Shown here one piece after another: positions 1 through 8,801 of a stretch of DNA of 64,000 bases. Below the pieces are notes generated by a model. That model made no database searches and was not told the DNA's origin. It was given only the letters and a program-made list of their open reading frames with translations. Source of the DNA: RUG708 sp050946535 (lineage in GTDB: Bacteria; Bacillota; Clostridia; Peptostreptococcales; Anaerovoracaceae); NCBI GenBank assembly GCA_050946535.1, contig JBMNUZ010000003.1, forward strand, positions 1-64,000, in the 5' to 3' direction. The first letter of the stretch is position 1. Each line of letters opens with the position of its first letter. The position numbers were made by a program, and so were the translations under genes.

Positions 1-25
1 AGTCAGCAATAGGGTGCTGCCGTAG
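1..25 (+). promoter_or_regulatory. possible 3' end of a cobalamin riboswitch
   Basis: The first bases read AGTCAG, then a short hairpin CAGCA/TGCTG, then CC. This resembles the B12-box end of cobalamin riboswitches (AGYCAG, hairpin, CTGCC), and it lies about 100 nt upstream of cbiA. The rest of the aptamer would lie outside the window, so this is context-driven and weak. No terminator is visible between it and cbiA. Confidence 0.3.
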
Positions 26-129
26 GAAAAAGTACTAATCCACAGCGTCTACACAGAAGTATACAGAGAAATTCAAAGAAAGGAAAATGTGGAGAACTTC
101 CCTATGAGTTCAATATACAAGGAAAAGCC

Positions 130-1497
130 ATGAAGCTTGACAAACCGAGACTGATAATTGCAGGCACTGGAAGCGGCAGCGGCAAGACGACAGTGACTGC
201 TGGAATTCTCCGGTGCCTGAAGGACAGGGGCATAAAGACGGCATCTTTTAAATGCGGCCCCGACTACATAGATCCGATGTTTCACTCGAGAATCACGGGA
301 AGGCCGGGCGGAACGCTGGACCCGTTCTTCTGTGACCGGGACACGCTGAGATATATAATGGCGTCGGAATCGGAAGACTGCGGAATGGCTGTTGCCGAAG
401 GAGTCATGGGTTATTACGACGGCATCGGCTTTTCCTCTGAGGCGAGTACATATGATGTGGCACGCGCGGTGCAGGCTCCGGTGCTGCTCGTCGTAGGATG
501 CAGAGGCATAGGGGCTTCCGCCGAAGCGGTCATAAAAGGATTCCTCGAGTACACGGGCAGCGACAGCATGATCAGAGGCGTCATATTCAACAACATCTCG
601 CCGCGTCTCGCACCGATGGCGATAAAGACAGCCGAGGAAATGGGCGTCAGAGTGCTGGGATATCTGCCGACCGACAGGCGCCTGACTCTTGAAAGCCGGC
701 ATCTGGGGCTCGTTACGGCAGGCGAGATCAAGAACTTCGACGAAAAGATAAAGCTGATAGCGTCGACTCTTTCGAAGACGGTCGATATAGACGCACTTAT
801 TGACATGGCGCGCGGGGCAGCTCCGCTTGAATTCGAAGTACCTGATGCGCTTAATATAAAGCCGTTCGCCGGCGGCACGCGGATCGCCGTGTCGAAGGAC
901 CAGGCGTTCAATTTCATTTACCGTGAGAATATAGAAATGCTGGAGCGGATGGGCTGCACAATAGAATATTTCAGTCCTGTCGAGGACGAAAAGCTTCCTG
1001 ATGATATAGACGGGCTCGTTCTTTCCGGCGGCTATCCGGAGCTGTACGCCGGAAGCCTCAGCATAAACGGGCCGATGCGCGAATCCGTCAGGATGGCTGT
1101 CGAAGGAGGACTGCCGACTATCGCAGAGTGCGGCGGATTTATGTACCTGCACAGCATTCTCGAAGGCCAGGACGGCGCGAGGTATCCGATGGCAGGAGTA
1201 ATAGAGGGAAGCTGCGCTGATTCGGGAGCGCTCGGACGGTTCGGATACGTGACCATGACTGCCAGAAAGGGTGGCCTGCTCTGTCCGGAGGGCGGAAGTA
1301 TGAGAGCCCACGAGTTCCATTACTGGGACAGCACTTCGGCGGGAGATGATTTCGACGCGGTAAAGCCGGACGGCAGCAGAAGCTGGAAGTGCGGGTTCCA
1401 CACGGAGACTCTCTATGCAGGATTCCCTCATTTTCATTTTGCCGGCTGTCCTGAGGTATGCAGGAGATTTGTTCTGAAATGTATGAAGAAGAATTGA
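130..1497 (+). CDS. cbiA: cobyrinate a,c-diamide synthase CbiA
   Basis: Cytosolic enzyme that amidates the a and c side chains of (cobalt-)cobyrinate using ATP and glutamine, in the corrin-ring stage of B12 synthesis. The 455-residue product has a P-loop GTGSGSGKTT near residues 12-21, the DPFFCD and EGVMGYYDG segments of the family, and a C-terminal class I glutamine amidotransferase-like domain. That domain carries the nucleophile in AECGG (about C334) and a C-terminal His pair (H434/H436). Length is normal. The start is supported by AAGGA six to seven bases before the ATG at 130. It is the first gene of a tightly packed cob operon; its TGA overlaps the proposed ATG of cobT. Confident assignment. 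Confidence 0.95.
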   Translation: MKLDKPRLIIAGTGSGSGKTTVTAGILRCLKDRGIKTASFKCGPDYIDPMFHSRITGRPGGTLDPFFCDRDTLRYIMASESEDCGMAVAEGVMGYYDGIGFSSEASTYDVARAVQAPVLLVVGCRGIGASAEAVIKGFLEYTGSDSMIRGVIFNNISPRLAPMAIKTAEEMGVRVLGYLPTDRRLTLESRHLGLVTAGEIKNFDEKIKLIASTLSKTVDIDALIDMARGAAPLEFEVPDALNIKPFAGGTRIAVSKDQAFNFIYRENIEMLERMGCTIEYFSPVEDEKLPDDIDGLVLSGGYPELYAGSLSINGPMRESVRMAVEGGLPTIAECGGFMYLHSILEGQDGARYPMAGVIEGSCADSGALGRFGYVTMTARKGGLLCPEGGSMRAHEFHYWDSTSAGDDFDAVKPDGSRSWKCGFHTETLYAGFPHFHFAGCPEVCRRFVLKCMKKN

Positions 1498-2552
1498 TGG
1501 AAAAAGCGGCCGGGGCTGAAGAACCGGACAATGAGGCGGCCAGCGAGAGCAGGAAAATCTGGGATTCGCTGGCGAAACCGATAGACGGACTCGGTAAATT
1601 CGAGAAAATGATCGTGAAGATCGCTGCGGCGCAGGGAACGAGCGACGTCAGAACAGACAGACGCGCTGCGGTCATCATGTGTGCCGACAACGGCGTGACA
1701 GAGGAGAACGTGACTCAGACGGACAGATCGGTGACGAGGAGCGTTGCAGAAGCACTTATCAAGGGAAGGTCCACGGTAAATGTGCTGGCAGAGAAAGCGT
1801 CGGCCGACGTATTTGCGGTCGATATGGGCATCGATACAGACGATCCCGTGCAGGGAATCATCAACCACAGTATGGGACGGGCGACCGGAAACATAGCGAA
1901 AGGACCGGCGATGGACCGTGAAACAGCCTGCAGAGCCGTTCTGGCGGGAATAAAAACCGTCGGGCAGATGGCTGACGCGGGATATGAAATGCTCGCCGCC
2001 GGCGAGATGGGAATAGGAAATACGACGCCGTCTTCGGCAGTCGTTTCCGTGATGCTCGGCCTCGATCCGGCAGAAGTGACAGGAAGAGGAGCAGGACTGG
2101 ACGACGAGACTTACAGCCATAAAATAGACGTTGTGAGACGGGCCGTGGAGCTGAATCATCCGGACAAAAATGATCCCGTAGGCGTGCTGGCGAGTCTCGG
2201 AGGATTTGACATCGCCGGAATGACTGGTCTCTTCATAGGCGGAGCGCTGCGCCACATTCCTGTGGTTGCGGACGGACTGATCTCATGTGTTTCAGCTCTT
2301 CTCGCGCAGAAAATATGCCCAGTTTCGAAAGGTTATATGATAGCCTCGCATATCGGACGCGAACCGGCCGCAAAACCTCTGATGAAAGCGCTCGGCCTCG
2401 ATCCGGTCATCGACGGCGGAATGGCTCTCGGCGAAGCGGCCGGTGCGGTCATGCTTTTCCCGCTGATCGACTGTGCAGTAAATCTCTACAAAAACGGTGA
2501 GAGCTTCGGCGAGCTCGACATCGAGTCATACAAGCGGTTTGAACACAAATGA
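1497..2552 (+). CDS. cobT: nicotinate-nucleotide-dimethylbenzimidazole phosphoribosyltransferase CobT
   Basis: Makes alpha-ribazole phosphate from a lower-ligand base and nicotinate mononucleotide for the nucleotide loop of cobalamin. Seen: SLAKPIDGLGKFE near the N-terminus, CADNGVTEENVTQ, GEMGIGNTTPS, GGFDIAGMTGLFIGGA, and MALGEAAGA with the family's catalytic Glu. With the ATG at 1497 the protein has 351 residues, the usual length, and the junction with cbiA is an ATGA overlap like others in this operon. In-frame ATGs at 1458 and 1479 would add 13 or 6 residues. The one at 1479 has AGGAGA 11 nt upstream, so the exact start is open. Confidence 0.93.
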   Translation: MEKAAGAEEPDNEAASESRKIWDSLAKPIDGLGKFEKMIVKIAAAQGTSDVRTDRRAAVIMCADNGVTEENVTQTDRSVTRSVAEALIKGRSTVNVLAEKASADVFAVDMGIDTDDPVQGIINHSMGRATGNIAKGPAMDRETACRAVLAGIKTVGQMADAGYEMLAAGEMGIGNTTPSSAVVSVMLGLDPAEVTGRGAGLDDETYSHKIDVVRRAVELNHPDKNDPVGVLASLGGFDIAGMTGLFIGGALRHIPVVADGLISCVSALLAQKICPVSKGYMIASHIGREPAAKPLMKALGLDPVIDGGMALGEAAGAVMLFPLIDCAVNLYKNGESFGELDIESYKRFEHK

Positions 2553-3259
2553 AGATGTTCGTAACAGGCGGAAGCGCGAGCGGGAAATCAGAATATGCAG
2601 GCCGGGCTGCGGAAAAGCTTGCGGCAGGGAGACCGATTCTCTATATTGCCACACTTTCTGACCGCAGCCCGGAGTCGGAGGCCCGCGTCGCCAGACACGA
2701 CGCTCTGCGGCGTGCGGGAAACGCCGTCTACGTGGTGAAAGAGTGTTTTTCGCTCGGAGATCTAGCTGAGCTGGAAGACCTCATAAAACGAGGCAAACTC
2801 AGCGGTCACGATGAGCCCGGCGGTTCAGGTGAGTCTGGCGGTCCAGCTTTGACCGACGGCGTTTCAGCTGCGTCATGCGGCGCGGGCGGCTTCGGAGCCA
2901 TCTTCCTCGACAGCATCGACGCGCTTACGGCAGATATAATGTTCGGAACGGCTCCTGATTTCAGGCAGCCTGCAGGTTTTGAGCCTGAATCGTATGCAGA
3001 ACTTACGGCAGCAGCTGTTCTTGGAATATTAGACTCCGCTGAAAATGCCGTGGCTGTAATCGACGACATATTCCGCGGCGGCGGAAAATACGGCGCTTCG
3101 ACCAGAGAATACATAAGATATACTGCGCTCACGGGCAGGAAAATCGCCGCGGGATGCGGTCTCGCAGCCGAGGTGATAAGCGGCGTTCCCGTGATTCTGA
3201 AAGGCGGAGAAGATGAATTTCCTGAAATCGATAGTTATCATGCTGTCGCTTTACACTAA
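2549..3259 (+). CDS. cobU: adenosylcobinamide kinase / guanylyltransferase CobU
   Basis: Phosphorylates adenosylcobinamide and transfers GMP to it before nucleotide-loop attachment. The 236-residue protein opens with an intact P-loop GGSASGKSE (residues 7-15) and has the RVARHDALR segment with His50, equivalent to the guanylylated His of CobU. The C-terminal part keeps the SGVPVILKG end of the family. In place of the NEVGxGIVP motif it has DDIFRGGGKYGASTREY, which resembles a known clostridial variant. Residues about 85-120 are a Gly/Ser-rich insertion. The ATG overlaps the cobT stop (ATGA), so translation is likely coupled. A second, shorter CobU homologue lies two genes downstream. Confidence 0.85.
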   Translation: MKMFVTGGSASGKSEYAGRAAEKLAAGRPILYIATLSDRSPESEARVARHDALRRAGNAVYVVKECFSLGDLAELEDLIKRGKLSGHDEPGGSGESGGPALTDGVSAASCGAGGFGAIFLDSIDALTADIMFGTAPDFRQPAGFEPESYAELTAAAVLGILDSAENAVAVIDDIFRGGGKYGASTREYIRYTALTGRKIAAGCGLAAEVISGVPVILKGGEDEFPEIDSYHAVALH

Positions 3260-3998
3260 AATACCTATGCCGTTTATCGAATGGGACGGCGAAAACAGAA
3301 AAAACGTGCTGACCGTACTTCCTCTCGCAGGCTTCGTCACGGGAGCATTTGAAATACTCTGGCTGCTCTTCTGCGCCTTTTTTAAAACGGGAGCACTTAT
3401 CTACGCGGCGGGTGCGTGCGTCACAGCTGCGGCGGTCACCGGAGGAATCCACATCGACGGCCTCTCGGACACAGCAGACGCAAAGGCGTCCCACGCTTCC
3501 CCGGAGAGAAAGCAGCAGATACTCGCCGATCCGCATACGGGAGCGTTCGGCGCGCTTGCGGTCGTGCTCTTCGAGATAGTATGTTTCGCGCTCTATGCTG
3601 CCATCTTCGACAGAGGGAACGCATACTGGTTTATCCATCTTCCGCTCGTTCTAATCTGCATATTTACAGCATCGAGAGCGCTTATACAGCTCGGCATAGC
3701 ATTTCTTCCATCTGCGAGAAACGAAGGCATGCTCTACACATTCTCGTCGGTGAGCGACAAGCGTCTTCTGATAATCAACGCAGTCATCGTGCTCGCCGTG
3801 TGCCAGGGTTTCCTGATCTTCGTATTCGGGCCGGAGTCGCTCGTATTTGCGGTCTTCGGAGCTCTGCTCCTGGCATATTTCTGCCGCATGGCCGTTCGCG
3901 GATTCGGCGGAATTTCGGGTGATCTCTGCGGATGGATGATCGAGATGTCGGTGCTCGTCTTTCTTGCTGCAGCAGTAGTTCTTGAGAGGCTGATATAG
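3213..3998 (+). CDS. cobS: adenosylcobinamide-GDP ribazoletransferase CobS
   Basis: Integral membrane cobalamin synthase that joins adenosylcobinamide-GDP to alpha-ribazole (phosphate). The 261-residue sequence is strongly hydrophobic, with about six membrane segments. It carries the signature GGIHIDGLSDTADA near residues 73-86 and DPHTGAFG about 20 residues later, as in the family. The start is set by AAGGCGGAGAAG just before the ATG at 3213. This puts the first 47 bases inside the end of cobU, an unusually long overlap that still leaves cobU with its normal C-terminus. It ends directly against the next ATG. Confidence 0.92.
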   Translation: MNFLKSIVIMLSLYTKIPMPFIEWDGENRKNVLTVLPLAGFVTGAFEILWLLFCAFFKTGALIYAAGACVTAAAVTGGIHIDGLSDTADAKASHASPERKQQILADPHTGAFGALAVVLFEIVCFALYAAIFDRGNAYWFIHLPLVLICIFTASRALIQLGIAFLPSARNEGMLYTFSSVSDKRLLIINAVIVLAVCQGFLIFVFGPESLVFAVFGALLLAYFCRMAVRGFGGISGDLCGWMIEMSVLVFLAAAVVLERLI

Positions 3999-4361
3999 AT
4001 GAGATTCATTACAGGCGGGGCATATCAGGGAAAACTCGAGTATGCCCTTAAAAAATATGGAATTGCAGAAAATGAATGCGCGGATGCTGCGCATGCCGGG
4101 GATGAAGAGATCGCGGAAGCAAGGCTCGTCTGGAACCTTCAGGATTATATCCGGCTGCACCAGCGCGGAGGGAAATGCAGTCTTCCGGAGATGCGCCGGG
4201 ACGCCGTGGTGATCTGCGACGAGATCGGCAGCGGGATCGTACCGGCAGAGCGCGAGGAACGAGAGTACAGAGAAGCTGCGGGAAGAGTCTGCTGCAGACT
4301 TGCGGAAGAGGCTGAATCGGTTGAAGTAGTGCGGTTTGGAATCGCGAGGAGAATAAAATGA
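3999..4361 (+). CDS. short CobU-like protein (cobinamide kinase/guanylyltransferase family)
   Basis: A 120-residue protein that begins immediately after the cobS stop codon. It keeps two CobU landmarks: a P-loop-like GGAYQGKLEYA at residues 6-16, and a canonical CDEIGSGIVPAERE segment followed by YREAAGRVC. It lacks the middle part of CobU, including the guanylylated His region, and its P-loop lacks the usual SGKS. Small homologues of this kind sit next to alpha-ribazole phosphatase genes in other Clostridia, which fits the neighbour cobC here. It may be a subunit or nucleotide-binding partner of the upstream CobU; a catalytic role of its own cannot be read from the sequence. Confidence 0.7.
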   Translation: MRFITGGAYQGKLEYALKKYGIAENECADAAHAGDEEIAEARLVWNLQDYIRLHQRGGKCSLPEMRRDAVVICDEIGSGIVPAEREEREYREAAGRVCCRLAEEAESVEVVRFGIARRIK

Positions 4362-4945
4362 GACAGATAGTTCTTATAAGGCACGGAGCGACCGCCGGGA
4401 ACATCGAGAAGAGGTATGTCGGCACGACGGACGAACCCCTGTGCGATGACGGGATCAACAGCATAAAGCACGGCATGGAGAAGGAAATATACCCGGAAGC
4501 CGCCGGCGATGCGCTCGTAATCGTGAGCCCGCTCAGACGATGCCGCGAGACGGCGGAGCTCATCTATCCAGGAGTTGCACAGAAAGTGTGCGATGAGCTG
4601 CGCGAGTGCGATTTCGGAAAGTTCGAATATAAAAACTATCTGGAGATGGACGGCGACGAGGAATATCAGGCGTGGATAGACAGCGGAGGAACTCTGGCCT
4701 TTCCCGACGGCGAGGACCCTGAGAAATTCAAGGCCAGATCGAGAGAAGCATTCCTGAAGGAGACCGAGGAGAACAGGGACCGCTCTCAGCTCATCTTCGT
4801 CGTGCACGGCGGAACCGTGATGTCAGTGATGTCGGCTTTCGCAAAGCCTCACCGCGAGTATTTCGACAGCTGTGTGTCGAACGGCAGAGGCTATGTCTGC
4901 GAGATGAATGACGACAATACTCTGTCCGTCACCGGTGAGATATGA
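4358..4945 (+). CDS. cobC: alpha-ribazole phosphatase, histidine phosphatase family (CobC)
   Basis: Removes the phosphate from alpha-ribazole phosphate (or adenosylcobalamin phosphate) in nucleotide-loop assembly. The 195-residue protein has the phosphohistidine motif IRHGATAGN (R8, H9, G10), SPLRRCRETAE with the second conserved Arg, and VVHGGT with the second catalytic His (about H150). The histidine phosphatase fold is certain. The CobC role is inferred from its place between cobU-like and cbiB and from the ATGA overlaps on both sides. Confidence 0.85.
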   Translation: MRQIVLIRHGATAGNIEKRYVGTTDEPLCDDGINSIKHGMEKEIYPEAAGDALVIVSPLRRCRETAELIYPGVAQKVCDELRECDFGKFEYKNYLEMDGDEEYQAWIDSGGTLAFPDGEDPEKFKARSREAFLKETEENRDRSQLIFVVHGGTVMSVMSAFAKPHREYFDSCVSNGRGYVCEMNDDNTLSVTGEI

Positions 4946-5943
4946 TGATATCAGGCGCTGCTGAAGCATATCTCTGGTATGTTTCGATACCACTTGCCGC
5001 AGGATTCCTGCTCGACGCCGTTTTCGGAGATCCTCTCTCCAAACTGCACCCGGTCGTTCTGATCGGAAAATTTATCAGCTTTCTGGATAAAAAACTGTAC
5101 AGAAAAGGAAGCCATGAATTTCTGCGGGGCGCTGTCCTCGCAGTAATGGTATCAGTCGTGTCTGCTGCATGCTCGGGTGCGGTTACGTTCCTCGCCGCTG
5201 CGGCCGGCGGAAGAATCTGCGGATGCGCCGCAGCCTCTGTTTTGTGCTGGGCTATGCTCGCCGCCAGGGATCTGAAGCGTGAAAGCACGAAGGTACAGGC
5301 TGCGCTCGAGGAGGATGACCTGGAGAAGGCACGCTCCGCGGTCTCGATGATAGTCGGCAGAGACACGGAACGGCTGGACAAAGACGGCGTAACGCGCGCA
5401 GCGGTCGAGACGGTCGCGGAAAACACATCGGACGGTGTCACTTCGCCGATGTTCTGGACAGCGCTGCTCGGCATACCGGGACTGTACTTCTTCAAGGCGG
5501 TAAACACGATGGATTCGATGATAGGTTACAGGAACGAAAGGTACATGATGTTCGGCCGCTTTGCCGCGCGTCTCGACGACGTACTTAATTTCATTCCTGC
5601 CAGAATCTCAGGGTTACTGATGATCGCCGCGGCAGCCGTGCTTCCTTATGCGGACGCACGCGCCGGATTCAGGATATTCCGCCGCGACAGAAAAAATTCA
5701 CCGAGTCCGAACGCGGGGTGCAGCGAGTCGGTGACTGCGGGCGCTCTCGGGCTCAGGCTCCTCGGACCGGCGTGGTATGCTGGAAAGCTGTACGAAAAAA
5801 AATACATAGGGGACGACACGCGCAGACCGGAACCGGAAGATATAGCGAGAGCGAACGGTCTCATGTATCTGACCTCAGTATTCATGCTGCTGATATGCGA
5901 GATACCTGCGTATGTCATTCTGGCCGGATTGATTGCAGGCTGA
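4942..5943 (+). CDS. cbiB: adenosylcobinamide-phosphate synthase CbiB
   Basis: Membrane protein that attaches aminopropanol (phosphate) to adenosylcobyric acid. The 333-residue sequence has the family landmarks DAVFGDPLSKLHPVVLIGK near the N-terminus, VAENTSDGVTSPMFW, KAVNTMDSMIGYRNERY and SPNAGCSESVTAGALG, with four to five hydrophobic segments between them. It is of normal length. It starts in an ATGA overlap with cobC and is followed 12 nt later by the cobD-cbiP fusion, whose N-terminal half would make its aminopropanol phosphate substrate. Confidence 0.93.
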   Translation: MMISGAAEAYLWYVSIPLAAGFLLDAVFGDPLSKLHPVVLIGKFISFLDKKLYRKGSHEFLRGAVLAVMVSVVSAACSGAVTFLAAAAGGRICGCAAASVLCWAMLAARDLKRESTKVQAALEEDDLEKARSAVSMIVGRDTERLDKDGVTRAAVETVAENTSDGVTSPMFWTALLGIPGLYFFKAVNTMDSMIGYRNERYMMFGRFAARLDDVLNFIPARISGLLMIAAAAVLPYADARAGFRIFRRDRKNSPSPNAGCSESVTAGALGLRLLGPAWYAGKLYEKKYIGDDTRRPEPEDIARANGLMYLTSVFMLLICEIPAYVILAGLIAG

Positions 5944-5955
5944 AAGGAAGAAGCT

Positions 5956-8799
5956 TTGAAGCGTTATCATCACGGCGGTGAAACCGCGGACGACAAAAAT
6001 ATAAAATATGATTTCTCCGTCAATCTGAATCCGCTCGGGATACCTCCGGCGGCTGTATATGCGCTGTCAGGAGACAGAGAATGCTTCGAGAAATATCCCG
6101 ACACAGACTGCATCGGGTTAAAGAATGCGATCGCGGAAGCGCTCGGTATGGCGGAAGATGAAACGGACAGAATAGTGTGCGGGGCAGGAGCCGCCGATAT
6201 AATATACAGGCTTCCCGGCGCACTCGGTATAAAAAAGGCGCTGCTGGCGGTTCCTTCTTTCACGGAATACGACAGAGCTCTGATCCAGGCAGGAGTAGAC
6301 ATCACATACGTCCAGACTTCGGCGGAGAACAGCTTTGCGCCGGCGGATGAGATCGAGCAATTCGGCAGCGGTTTCGACGCGGTCTTCATCGCGAACCCGG
6401 TAAATCCGTCGGGCAAGCTGATGGATGCTGAGGACTACAGAAATCTGCTGGAATGGTGCAGAGAAACGGATACGACGCTTGTGACAGACGAGTGTTTCAT
6501 AGATTTCACGGAACCCGGCCCCCGGAAGGAAATCCTGGATGTGCAGGAAAGCGTCAGCGGAGCTGACGTGATATCGGTGAGATCGTTTACGAAGATATTT
6601 TCTATGGCGGGACTGAGATGCGGATTCGCAGTATTCAGCGACCGGGAGAAAGCATTGAAAACAGAACTCGCTTCACCTCCGTGGAATGTTTCAGGCCCGG
6701 CCGCAACAGCGGCTGCAGCCGCGCTCGGCGACAAGAATTTTGTGGAAAAGACGGCAGAGCTCATGTCGGCAGAGAGAAAGAGAGTTTCAGGAGGACTGAA
6801 AGAACTGGGCCTCGAGGTCTTCCAGAGCGATGCCAATTTCGTGCTCTTCAAGGCGCCTGAGGATTTCGGCGCAGAGATGATGAAACGCGGCATCGCCGTG
6901 AGAGACTGCTCCGATTACAGGTCGCTCGAACCTGAGGAAGATTTGAGATACTATCGCACGGCTCTTCTCGGCAGCAGAGCCGATTCGTTTCTGCTCGATG
7001 CAGCCGCCGATGCACTGGGCAGAGAAAAAGAGCCTGGCGCGGAGCTGTCCGGGACGGAGCCTCAAGCCGGCAGGCGCTCCGGAACCAAAACGCCTTCCAT
7101 CATGATTCAGGGAACCATGAGCAATGCCGGAAAGAGCATCATCGCGGCAGGCTTGTGCAGGATCCTCAGACAGGACGGTTTCAATCCGGCTCCGTTCAAA
7201 TCGCAGAATATGGCGCTCAACAGCTTCGCGGCCGAGGGCGGGGAAATCGGGAGAGCACAGGCTGTGCAGGCCGAGGCGTGCGGAATCCCGCCTGAAACCG
7301 ATATGAATCCTGTGCTGCTGAAGCCTTCGTCCGACACGGGCTCTCAGGTGATAGTAAACGGCAGGCCGCGCTGCAACATGGATGCAGCCGATTATTTTTC
7401 GTACAGGAAGCAGCTTAAAGACGATGTGCTGAACGCTTACGGCAGGCTCGCGTCTTCGCACGGTGTGATCGTCATCGAGGGAGCCGGGAGTCCGGCCGAG
7501 ATAAACCTTACGAAGGACGGCGATGATTTCGTCAACATGGGTCTGGCCGAAATGACGGACTCTCCAGTACTGCTCGTCGGCGACATAGACAGAGGAGGAG
7601 TGTTCGCACAGCTCGCCGGAACGCTCGATCTGATGAGCTCGCCGGAACGCCGCCGCGTCAAAGGCATAATAGTCAATAAATTCAGAGGCGATATTTCTCT
7701 TTTCGACGAAGGAAGGAAGATGCTCGAAGACGTATGCGGAGTGCCTGTCCTGGGCGTCGTACCGTACGGAGATTTCGACATCGACGACGAGGACAGCCTT
7801 TCAGAGCGCCTGGAAAACGGCGCCGGCAGAAACACAGAGAGCAGCCGGCGGGCAGGAAGCCGCGTGCCAGGGTCTGCATCCCGGTCACCGGAGAAAGCAC
7901 GGGAGGAAGGACGGCCGGACGGACCGCTTATCTGTGTCGTGCGTCTGCCCCGAATAAGCAATTTTTCAGACTTTACGGCTCTCGAAACAGACGGAGCGCG
8001 CGTCGTTTACGTCTCGGAGCCTGATGGACTCGCCGGAGCCGACGCGGTCATAATACCGGGAACTAAAAGCACCATCAGCGACATGATGTGGATGAACGAG
8101 ACGGGCATGACAGAGGCATTGAGAGAAGCAGCCGCCGGAGGCACGGTCGTTGCAGGCATATGCGGCGGATACCAGATGCTCGGCGTTTCGATAAAAGACC
8201 CCGGAGGGGTAGAAAGCAGCGTCCGTGAAGTCCGGGGAGCCGGAGTACTGCCGGTCGAAACGGTGTTCTCGGACGATAAAATCACAAAGAGAACTTCAGC
8301 AACTGCGGGAAAATTCACCGGCATATTCTCAGAACTTGATTCAAAGAAAATCGAGGGATATGAGATCCACATGGGCAGGACATCGCTCATCGCACCTGAC
8401 AGTAAATCGAGCGCTGCGCCTGACAGGACGCCGGACACTGCGCCTGATGATAACAGCTCCGTAACCGGCGGCTTCACGGAAGAGAAAACCGGCAGCCGCG
8501 GTGCAGTTCCTTTCAGCGTCCTCGAAGACGGCCGCACAGACGGGTGCGCTTGTGGCAATGTTTTCGGAACGTATATCCACGGCCTGTTCGACAGCGACGA
8601 TTTCAGGCATGCTTTTCTGCGGATGATCGGCGCGGACGGGAAAAACTTTTCGTCCGGTTACAGAAAATACAGGGAAGAGCAGTTCGACAAGCTGGCAGAC
8701 CTTCTGAGGGAAAACCTCGATATCGGAAAAATATATGAAATAGCCGGGCTGGAGAAAAGACCGGACCGCGTCAGATCCTCTGACAGGAAGGAAGACTGA
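5956..8799 (+). CDS. fusion of threonine-phosphate decarboxylase CobD and cobyric acid synthase CbiP
   Basis: A single 947-residue frame with two complete enzymes. Residues about 1-355 are a PLP-dependent class I/II aminotransferase fold like CobD, which makes aminopropanol phosphate from threonine phosphate. They show NLNPLG, NPVNPSGK and the PLP lysine in SFTKIFSMAG (K213). From about residue 379 the protein is CbiP/CobQ, which amidates the b, d, e and g side chains. It has GTMSNAGKS, FKSQNMALNS, the amidotransferase Cys in GICGGYQML (C736) and the His in YIHGLFD (H875). Two low-complexity Ser/Arg/Pro/Asp inserts (about 615-655 and 815-845) enlarge CbiP. The start is a TTG preceded by AAGGAAG. 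Fusion of these two non-consecutive steps is unusual. Stop and next start are two bases apart. Confidence 0.9.
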   Translation: MKRYHHGGETADDKNIKYDFSVNLNPLGIPPAAVYALSGDRECFEKYPDTDCIGLKNAIAEALGMAEDETDRIVCGAGAADIIYRLPGALGIKKALLAVPSFTEYDRALIQAGVDITYVQTSAENSFAPADEIEQFGSGFDAVFIANPVNPSGKLMDAEDYRNLLEWCRETDTTLVTDECFIDFTEPGPRKEILDVQESVSGADVISVRSFTKIFSMAGLRCGFAVFSDREKALKTELASPPWNVSGPAATAAAAALGDKNFVEKTAELMSAERKRVSGGLKELGLEVFQSDANFVLFKAPEDFGAEMMKRGIAVRDCSDYRSLEPEEDLRYYRTALLGSRADSFLLDAAADALGREKEPGAELSGTEPQAGRRSGTKTPSIMIQGTMSNAGKSIIAAGLCRILRQDGFNPAPFKSQNMALNSFAAEGGEIGRAQAVQAEACGIPPETDMNPVLLKPSSDTGSQVIVNGRPRCNMDAADYFSYRKQLKDDVLNAYGRLASSHGVIVIEGAGSPAEINLTKDGDDFVNMGLAEMTDSPVLLVGDIDRGGVFAQLAGTLDLMSSPERRRVKGIIVNKFRGDISLFDEGRKMLEDVCGVPVLGVVPYGDFDIDDEDSLSERLENGAGRNTESSRRAGSRVPGSASRSPEKAREEGRPDGPLICVVRLPRISNFSDFTALETDGARVVYVSEPDGLAGADAVIIPGTKSTISDMMWMNETGMTEALREAAAGGTVVAGICGGYQMLGVSIKDPGGVESSVREVRGAGVLPVETVFSDDKITKRTSATAGKFTGIFSELDSKKIEGYEIHMGRTSLIAPDSKSSAAPDRTPDTAPDDNSSVTGGFTEEKTGSRGAVPFSVLEDGRTDGCACGNVFGTYIHGLFDSDDFRHAFLRMIGADGKNFSSGYRKYREEQFDKLADLLRENLDIGKIYEIAGLEKRPDRVRSSDRKED

Positions 8800-8801
8800 A
8801 G

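Noticed and set aside
73..1437. 454-codon minus-strand open frame opposite cbiA
   Set aside because: Shadow of cbiA; composition is Arg/His/Ser-rich nonsense.
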